64,000 nt of DNA from Haloterrigena sp. H1 (GTDB taxonomy: Archaea > Halobacteriota > Halobacteria > Halobacteriales > Natrialbaceae). A model generated the notes under the pieces. That model was not told the DNA's origin, made no database searches, and was given only the letters and a program-made list of their open reading frames with translations. Position numbers and translations under genes: made by a program. Positions 58,944 to 64,000 of the stretch are shown here, one piece after another (the first letter of the stretch is position 1; the number at the start of each line of letters is the position of its first letter). The stretch covers positions 2,356,001 to 2,420,000 of the forward strand of contig NZ_SMZK01000001.1 of assembly GCF_005938085.1 (NCBI RefSeq). The letters are read 5' to 3'.

Positions 58944-61850
58944 TCAGTGTGCCGGTTCGACCGCTACCGGCGCGAGCGCGTTAGTAGACTCAGTTTCAGT
59001 TCCGTTCCCTGACGAGTCGGTGCCTTCTGTGTCGGTCGATCCGTCGTCAGTTTCGTTCCCGTCCGCCACGTTGCTCGGCGGCGTCGCGACTTCCTCGAGT
59101 GTGACGTCGACGCTGTCGCCGTCCACCACTGCGGGTTCGGGGACAGCCGTCTCGCCGCTGTAGTAGGTCGACTCGCCGTCGCCGTTCGAAACGACGGTGA
59201 CGGTGTAGTCACCAGTCGCCTCGACGCTGCTGTTAGTGTAGCCGTCCTCGACGCCGAGTTCGTCGTTCGTCGCATACGGCACAGTTAGTTCGAAGCTGCC
59301 GTCGGCCGCGAGGTCGCCACGTTGCGTGTAGTTGAACGTCCGGCCGGAATTCGTCTCGAGTTCGACCGTAGCCGCAACCGTGGCGTTTTCGGTGTCCGCC
59401 ACGCTGTCGCCGGCGGTGCCGGTGATCGTCGCACCCTCGACGCGTTCGAACGTTTTCACGGCGGCCGCGCTCTTGGCATCGAAGACCCGGTAGTTCGGGC
59501 TGTTCTGGAGCTGGAGCAGTGTCTGCTGGGAGACGCGCCGGTTGACGACTACGGCAGGCTGTCCCTGTCCGGGTTGGACCGGCTGGCCGTTTTCGCCGAG
59601 GTGGACGACCTGGCCGTCACTAACCCGTGCATAGCTGACGAAAAAGGCCGTCCCGGCGTCGGTGTTCTCGTGAACGAGCCGGTAGTGTTCCATGTCACTG
59701 GTGTCGTCGAAGTACAGCTTCGAGACCATCGTGTCGTCGTACGGCAGGTCGCCAAAGACTTGGCCGACCTCGTTGGCGCTGATCGGCTGGCCGCTGTAGT
59801 CGTCCGGCGTCACGTAATGGCCGTAGTCGGGACCGGTCCACTGGGTGATCGCCCCGAACTTCCCGCCGGCCATCGCGTAATCGATCATCACGTAGCGGAG
59901 CTGCTCGTCCGACTCGTTGCTCGAGACCGCCTGTCGAAGCTCGTCGGTCGAGCGATCGGCGACGGGTTCGCCAGCCGCGATCCCCTCGAGGACCAGTTCG
60001 CCGCGTTCTTCAGACTCGGCGGTCAAGAACGCCGCCGACGAGCGTGCGTTCTGCTGGAACGGATTCGAGTGGGGGATCCGCTCAGCTTGCGTCGTTATCA
60101 GGTGGCCGTAGTCCCACCACGACATGACGCCGTAGGCACCCTCCGGATACTCGAAGTCTCCGTCACCCGGATTGTACGTGCCGTAGTAGTCGAGCTGGTC
60201 GGCGTTGTCCGCTCCGCCGTAGTTCCCCGGCGCGGGCGTGTTCTCCTGCAGCCATTCGTTCGACGCTTCCCACGTCATGGCGTCGGAGTTGGGCCCCGTC
60301 GATTCACCGACCTCCCACGCCGTTGCCTGGGCGAGTGGCGGCAAGACTGGGACAAAGAGGAGCAAGACCACGAGCGCGATGGCGATCACCTGGTAGGTCT
60401 CGAGGGATCTGATGGAGTCGAGACCGCTCTCGAGGTCGAGGTTAAAGAGGCGCACGAGTTCCGCGATGAACGCCGCGTTGACGATCGCGACCGCGAGCAC
60501 GAGGTAGTACATGAACCGCACCTGCGTCGCGGCCATGCTGATCAGGAACAGCGACCAGACGATGACGAGGGTATGTTCGGCACGGAACTTGCGGCCGAAG
60601 AGTGGGCGGATCGCGAGGAACGCGAGGCCGGCAAGCATCGTGTAGAACGCGCTGCCGAACTCGGTGAAGACGCGGTTTAAGAAGTCGTCCGGCGGCTGGG
60701 CCTCGACGATGGTGAGTGTCCCCGTACCGGGGTTGAGCGGGATCATCCGGCTCGTGAGGTTTCCGATGAGCGTGCTGTAGAGTCCGGGAAGTACAAGCCA
60801 CATGACGGCCACTGCGGCGACGATGATGCCCGCGATCGCAGCAGGGTAGTAGCGGCGCTCGAGGCCACGATCGTTCCACTCTCGGGCGAGCCAGGCCATG
60901 AAGATACAGCCAGCGGCGACGAGGAGGGCTGCCAGCGGCTGGAGGAGTCCCAGGTTCGTCGGGCTCGTACTACCAGGTTGTTCAATCAATAATACTGCCA
61001 GGATAGCAGTCACACCGAGGCTGACCGCGCCGACGAACGCGATATGGTCCGGTGACACACCGCGGACGTAGTCGAGACAGAGCTGAACGGCGAAGAAGAC
61101 GCCGAAGATACCAACGAGCAGAACCGCCGACGGCCAGACCCAGATGTACAGCGTCAGCGCAACTCCGGCAAGGGCGCTATAGATCGCAGGTGTCCGAAGG
61201 GCGGTCCAGTCCCGTTCGACGATCAGTTCGTAGATCGGTTTCTCGCGCTCGCCCACGGTAACGGCGACCATCATCGCGACAACCGCGATTGCCATGAAAA
61301 GCGGCTCGACAGCCTGGTGGTCGAGTTGGCCGACTGTCGAGCGAGAGAGGAACTGTCCTGTCGAGAGCGCGATAACGAGGGCAGAAACAAGTCCACCGAG
61401 CGTCCCGCCGAGTCGCCGCCCCGCATAGAAGACGGGGATCGCGACGAGCGCTGCCATGATTGGCACCGCAAGCAACGAGACCGTGTATAGGGTTTGCTGT
61501 GACGGATCGCCCAGACCGATAATCATCGCCGCGGTGACGATGAGCTGGTCGTACAGCGTGCCAAACTGACCGACGTAGGTACCAGTTGGGAACCCCGTCC
61601 AGACCTCGTAGGGCATCGTGTGTGGATAATTCTCGGCAGTCCAGTTGATCGTCCGCCAGTGATACCACGAGTCGATGCCCGCGAGCGCGGGCGTACCGTC
61701 GTCAGTGACGAACCGGTCGTACGACTGGGTGCGTACCCAGAGCATGAACAGTATCACGACCCCGAGTACGGGGAGGTGATACCAGTCCCGCCACGACTTG
61801 AGGAAGGTGGTTTCGGCTCCTTCCTCAACGTGTTCGGTGTCTGTACTCAT
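58944..61850 (-). CDS. aglB: Dolichyl-phosphooligosaccharide-protein glycotransferase AglB
   Basis: The archaeal oligosaccharyltransferase that moves a lipid-linked glycan onto asparagine in surface proteins. The 968-residue protein has about 13 membrane helices in its first 500 residues, with the first external loop acidic site FVTDDGTPALAGIDSWYHWR near 45-64, and the catalytic WWDYG motif near 575-579 (GVMSWWDYGHLIT). A soluble C-terminal part ends in threonine/serine-rich sequence. ATG 61850 is chosen (MSTDTEHVEEGAE). It is next to a flippase and a sulfatase-like gene, so this is an N-glycosylation locus. Confidence 0.94.
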   Translation of the reverse strand: MSTDTEHVEEGAETTFLKSWRDWYHLPVLGVVILFMLWVRTQSYDRFVTDDGTPALAGIDSWYHWRTINWTAENYPHTMPYEVWTGFPTGTYVGQFGTLYDQLIVTAAMIIGLGDPSQQTLYTVSLLAVPIMAALVAIPVFYAGRRLGGTLGGLVSALVIALSTGQFLSRSTVGQLDHQAVEPLFMAIAVVAMMVAVTVGEREKPIYELIVERDWTALRTPAIYSALAGVALTLYIWVWPSAVLLVGIFGVFFAVQLCLDYVRGVSPDHIAFVGAVSLGVTAILAVLLIEQPGSTSPTNLGLLQPLAALLVAAGCIFMAWLAREWNDRGLERRYYPAAIAGIIVAAVAVMWLVLPGLYSTLIGNLTSRMIPLNPGTGTLTIVEAQPPDDFLNRVFTEFGSAFYTMLAGLAFLAIRPLFGRKFRAEHTLVIVWSLFLISMAATQVRFMYYLVLAVAIVNAAFIAELVRLFNLDLESGLDSIRSLETYQVIAIALVVLLLFVPVLPPLAQATAWEVGESTGPNSDAMTWEASNEWLQENTPAPGNYGGADNADQLDYYGTYNPGDGDFEYPEGAYGVMSWWDYGHLITTQAERIPHSNPFQQNARSSAAFLTAESEERGELVLEGIAAGEPVADRSTDELRQAVSSNESDEQLRYVMIDYAMAGGKFGAITQWTGPDYGHYVTPDDYSGQPISANEVGQVFGDLPYDDTMVSKLYFDDTSDMEHYRLVHENTDAGTAFFVSYARVSDGQVVHLGENGQPVQPGQGQPAVVVNRRVSQQTLLQLQNSPNYRVFDAKSAAAVKTFERVEGATITGTAGDSVADTENATVAATVELETNSGRTFNYTQRGDLAADGSFELTVPYATNDELGVEDGYTNSSVEATGDYTVTVVSNGDGESTYYSGETAVPEPAVVDGDSVDVTLEEVATPPSNVADGNETDDGSTDTEGTDSSGNGTETESTNALAPVAVEPAH

Positions 61851-61984
61851 TAGGTTGCACCAGACCCAAGTCAAGAATAAGCCTTGTCATATACAGCGTT
61901 CTTTTGATACCCGCTAAGGACAAAGGAATCGACTCTGGCTTTTCATTGAGGTTGTGTATCGCAATAGGCGCAGACGGGGACTCT

Positions 61985-62148
61985 CGTCAATGATAGCTGA
62001 ATTCGTTCTGAGATTATACGCGGAGCAGGCGCAATACCTGATGGGGGAGATAGGGATAACGGCTGGTTGGCACAGCCAGCGGTTCACCTGTTCAACTGGA
62101 GTGAGGATGTTCGCCCCACGAGAACAGGTCGTCAACCGCGAACCGTAA
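61985..62148 (+). pseudogene. Decayed tnpB C-terminal fragment
   Basis: Translated in one frame the stretch reads VNDS, stop, IRSEIIRGAG, then DRDNGWLAQPAVHLFN, aligned with VNGAVNIRRK and NGWLAQPGVFLFD of the TnpB at 44718. A frame change follows and the segment FAPREQVVNREP, stop (TAA at 62146-62148), matches FTPREQGVYKL. The rest of the gene is gone. It is therefore a relic of a second IS605-group element in the agl locus. Confidence 0.72.
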
Positions 62149-62199
62149 TATCCCGACCCAGTCGGGATTCCCGCGACTTGAGGCGCGGGAGGATGTCAA
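61985..62199 (+). mobile_element. Relic IS605-group right end
   Basis: After the tnpB fragment come TAATATCCCGACCCAGTCGG, then ATTCCCGCGACTTGAGGCGC and GGGAGGATGTCAA. This repeats the order of the right end of the element at 44669: stem, second stem, GGATGTCAA tip. Stems are CCCGAC-CCA-GTCGGG and CCCGCG with CGCGGG. No left end or intact gene is visible. The tip overlaps the stop codon of the flippase gene. Confidence 0.72.
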
Positions 62200-63665
62200 C
62201 TGGATAGGAATTCGCTGCAAAGATCGCGAATTACATTGACTGCGTCGATGCGAATCCTCTCGTTCAGTGCCAGCAGAATCACGAAATAGGTCATGGCACC
62301 GATTCCAATCAGTAATGTGATCCGGAACCATCCGAATGCACCGCCAAGTCGCAACTTGAGGCCGTATACGATGGTGGTCATAACTACCATCGAGACGAAC
62401 TGTGATCCGACATCCTTGAGCGCCGATGGCGGGATTTGCTGATCGAGAAAGACGAGTAGACTGACGACACTCGCACCAAACGCGAGGACGGTCGCCCACG
62501 CAACGCCCCACGAACCAGCCAATAGTGTAAGAGGAACCGATAACAGCGCATATACAAATATGAGAAGGGCACCACTAGCTGCATAAAGCCGTGGTCGGTC
62601 TGTCCCAAGGAAGAAATGTTCTAATCCTTCTCGATAGCCATTGAGCAAGTTTGCTACAGCAAGTACCGGAATTAAGGCGTTTGCCGTACCGACGATACCG
62701 ATGACAGGAAGGGAGAACGTCCCTGCGCTATTAGCGTAGATCGTCAACAAGAGCGAATTACCGATCACGGCTCCCCCACCGATCATCGGAACCGCAAACA
62801 AACCGGCGTACGTAAACACACTCGTCAATAGATCAGCGATCCGCTTATCATCTCCCTCCTCCGTCAGAGCCGAGAATTGCGGGAACGTGACCTGGGCCAG
62901 TGCGGACGAGAACAACATTGACGCTTCAGTGATCCGGAACACGTTCTGGTAAACGCCGGCCGCTCCGGGTCCGACGAACTGCCCGAGTAGTATGTAATCT
63001 GCTTGCTTAAACAGTTGGCTGGTAACGCTCTGAACGTACGCGTATTTGGAATAGTGGATAAAATCCCGAAACAGTTCTATCGAGGGTCGTGCGGGGACGA
63101 CACGTGCGAATCCGACATATGAAATCAGGAAAACGAGGAACTGTCCGGCTATCAGCCCCCAAATAAGACCGAGAACGCCGAACCCCAAAGCGATCAGTGC
63201 GGCTTGAATCGGTACGATAAGCGCGTACCGGCCATTCTCTATCGCGCCAACGAGAGCGACCCGCTGTTTGCCTTCCAGAAACGATCCCGAGAGTCGAAAC
63301 AGGCCCCACGACAGAACACCGAGTGGAACGAGCAGCGCGGCGTCGACACCTACTAACTTGTTTATTTGATCGCGAAATCCCAGCGATACAACGGTTACTA
63401 TGGCGACACCGCCGAGAAGGATCAGCCCGCCGCTCGTGAATTGACGCGCTTCGTGTTTCTTCTCGCTGACCCGTTTTGTGAGAGTCGGGTATAGTCCAAA
63501 GCTGACGAGGTTCGCTGCCACCATCTGAACGCTAAAGAAGATCGCATAGATACCGATTCCATCGAATCCGAGTTCACGAGTGAAGAGGACTGTCCCGAGA
63601 AATCCAGCGATAGTTCCGAATATGTTCGTCGCAAACCGCTTCGAAATCTCCGTGCCGACCTTCAT
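62196..63665 (-). CDS. Oligosaccharide flippase (Wzx/AglR-like)
   Basis: A 489-residue membrane transporter with about 12-14 hydrophobic helices, of the polysaccharide-biosynthesis flippase type: KRFATNIFGTIAGFLGTVLF at 9-28, LVSFGLYPTLTKRVSEKKHE near 54-73 and TSQLFKQADYILLGQFVGPG near 214-233. It should flip the lipid-linked glycan before AglB uses it. Its TGA stop lies in the GGATGTCAA tip of a relic IS right end, so the extreme C-terminus may have been altered by the insertion. Its start overlaps the preceding sulfatase-like stop by one base. Confidence 0.85.
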   Translation of the reverse strand: MKVGTEISKRFATNIFGTIAGFLGTVLFTRELGFDGIGIYAIFFSVQMVAANLVSFGLYPTLTKRVSEKKHEARQFTSGGLILLGGVAIVTVVSLGFRDQINKLVGVDAALLVPLGVLSWGLFRLSGSFLEGKQRVALVGAIENGRYALIVPIQAALIALGFGVLGLIWGLIAGQFLVFLISYVGFARVVPARPSIELFRDFIHYSKYAYVQSVTSQLFKQADYILLGQFVGPGAAGVYQNVFRITEASMLFSSALAQVTFPQFSALTEEGDDKRIADLLTSVFTYAGLFAVPMIGGGAVIGNSLLLTIYANSAGTFSLPVIGIVGTANALIPVLAVANLLNGYREGLEHFFLGTDRPRLYAASGALLIFVYALLSVPLTLLAGSWGVAWATVLAFGASVVSLLVFLDQQIPPSALKDVGSQFVSMVVMTTIVYGLKLRLGGAFGWFRITLLIGIGAMTYFVILLALNERIRIDAVNVIRDLCSEFLSS

Positions 63666-64000
63666 TACTCAAGGTAGCCAAGTTCCCGCAGTCGATCTTT
63701 GACTTCGTCTTCCTTTTCATCATCACCAGAAACCCCACCAGCGGCAACGGCGTCAGATCCGACAAAGTCGTAGTACTCAGGGTCGCGCTGAGCAGAGTCA
63801 GCATCGTTCGCAAAGATCGAGAGTACGTTGCCGGACATCGACTCCGGCAACCGGTACCCGAGCGCGTGCAAGACAGTAGGTGCGATGTCCACCAGACTAG
63901 CACCGTCGACAGTCCCATCGCGGAACGACGGACCGTGGGCCAGGAAGATCCCTTCGCGAGCGTGTCCACTCGTGTCGACCTCAAACAATGTGTCTGGAGC
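63665..64000 (-). CDS. Sulfatase/phosphodiesterase-like hydrolase, C-terminal part only
   Basis: A C-terminal piece of 111 residues running off the window edge. It carries APDTLFEVDTSGHAREGIFL, SLVDIAPTVLHALGYRLPES and SGNVLSIF, the usual end of alkaline-phosphatase-superfamily sulfatases, followed by an acidic tail KEDEVKDRLRELGYLE. The active-site N-terminal region lies outside, so substrate and metal residues cannot be judged. It is directly upstream of the flippase in the agl locus. Confidence 0.72.
   Translation of the reverse strand, partial: APDTLFEVDTSGHAREGIFLAHGPSFRDGTVDGASLVDIAPTVLHALGYRLPESMSGNVLSIFANDADSAQRDPEYYDFVGSDAVAAGGVSGDDEKEDEVKDRLRELGYLE

Noticed and set aside
1..64000. 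CRISPR array, rRNA operon, tRNA genes or integrated provirus
   Set aside because: No regularly spaced direct repeats, no rRNA-like sequence, no tRNA-like fold and no integrase or structural phage genes were seen.

Overview
This window is chromosomal DNA from a halophilic archaeon. The evidence is GC-rich coding sequence, strongly acidic proteins, TATA-type promoters close to start codons, archaeal factors (aIF-1A, aIF-2 beta, RPA), a bacterioruberin pathway, Bat-type regulators, PGF-CTERM and AglB surface biology, and many small zinc-ribbon proteins. The gene content fits a Natrialbales-like genus (Natrinema or Haloterrigena type); the genus is an inference. I see no rRNA, tRNA, CRISPR array or replication origin.

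Layout. 0-9.5 kb: a cut-off class V aminotransferase, an SDR, a membrane protein, a methyltransferase, UspA, a phosphoribosyltransferase, a large multi-sensor Bat-like regulator and small stress genes (YwbE-like, MsrB, zinc ribbons). 10-16.5 kb: C50 carotenoid locus, with a second Bat-like regulator next to crtB, then crtD-lyeJ-cruF on the opposite strand. 16.7-22.5 kb: SDR, TauE/SafE permease, small genes, aIF-1A, a large Tat lipoprotein, a Cys-cluster protein. 22.7-23.9 kb: coupled arsR-arsM behind a palindromic operator. 24-31.1 kb: cobamide salvage and nucleotide-loop operon (HAD, cbiB, cobS, cobY, cobT, cobD, cbiZ and neighbours). 31-36.7 kb: aIF-2 beta followed by a loose stretch of small genes with large palindromic repeats. 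36.9-44.6 kb: glnA, the rpa1-rpap1-rpe operon, a PhoU-like regulator. 44.7-46.1 kb: a TnpB-only IS605-group element. 46.2-55 kb: phosphoglycolate phosphatase, cupin and the glycerol locus (glpK and a membrane protein divergent from glpA-glpB-glpC). 55-58.6 kb: an ORC/Cdc6-like protein with a broken P-loop, a CHAT-domain protease and a 44-residue membrane peptide. 58.9-64 kb: N-glycosylation genes (aglB, flippase, sulfatase-like), with a decayed TnpB tail between aglB and the flippase.

Most notable. (1) The ORC-like/CHAT/mini-membrane-peptide module (55.0-58.6 kb) resembles a protease-based signalling or defence unit and is the best candidate for an undescribed system. (2) Three families of long imperfect palindromes sit in intergenic DNA, several placed exactly at the stop or start codon of a neighbouring gene. 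(3) A solo IS605-type right end supplies the stop codon of the flippase gene. (4) A 39-codon ORF is coupled by ATGA overlaps at both ends between glpB and glpC. Start codons were often moved downstream of the longest ORF; the reason is given per entry.
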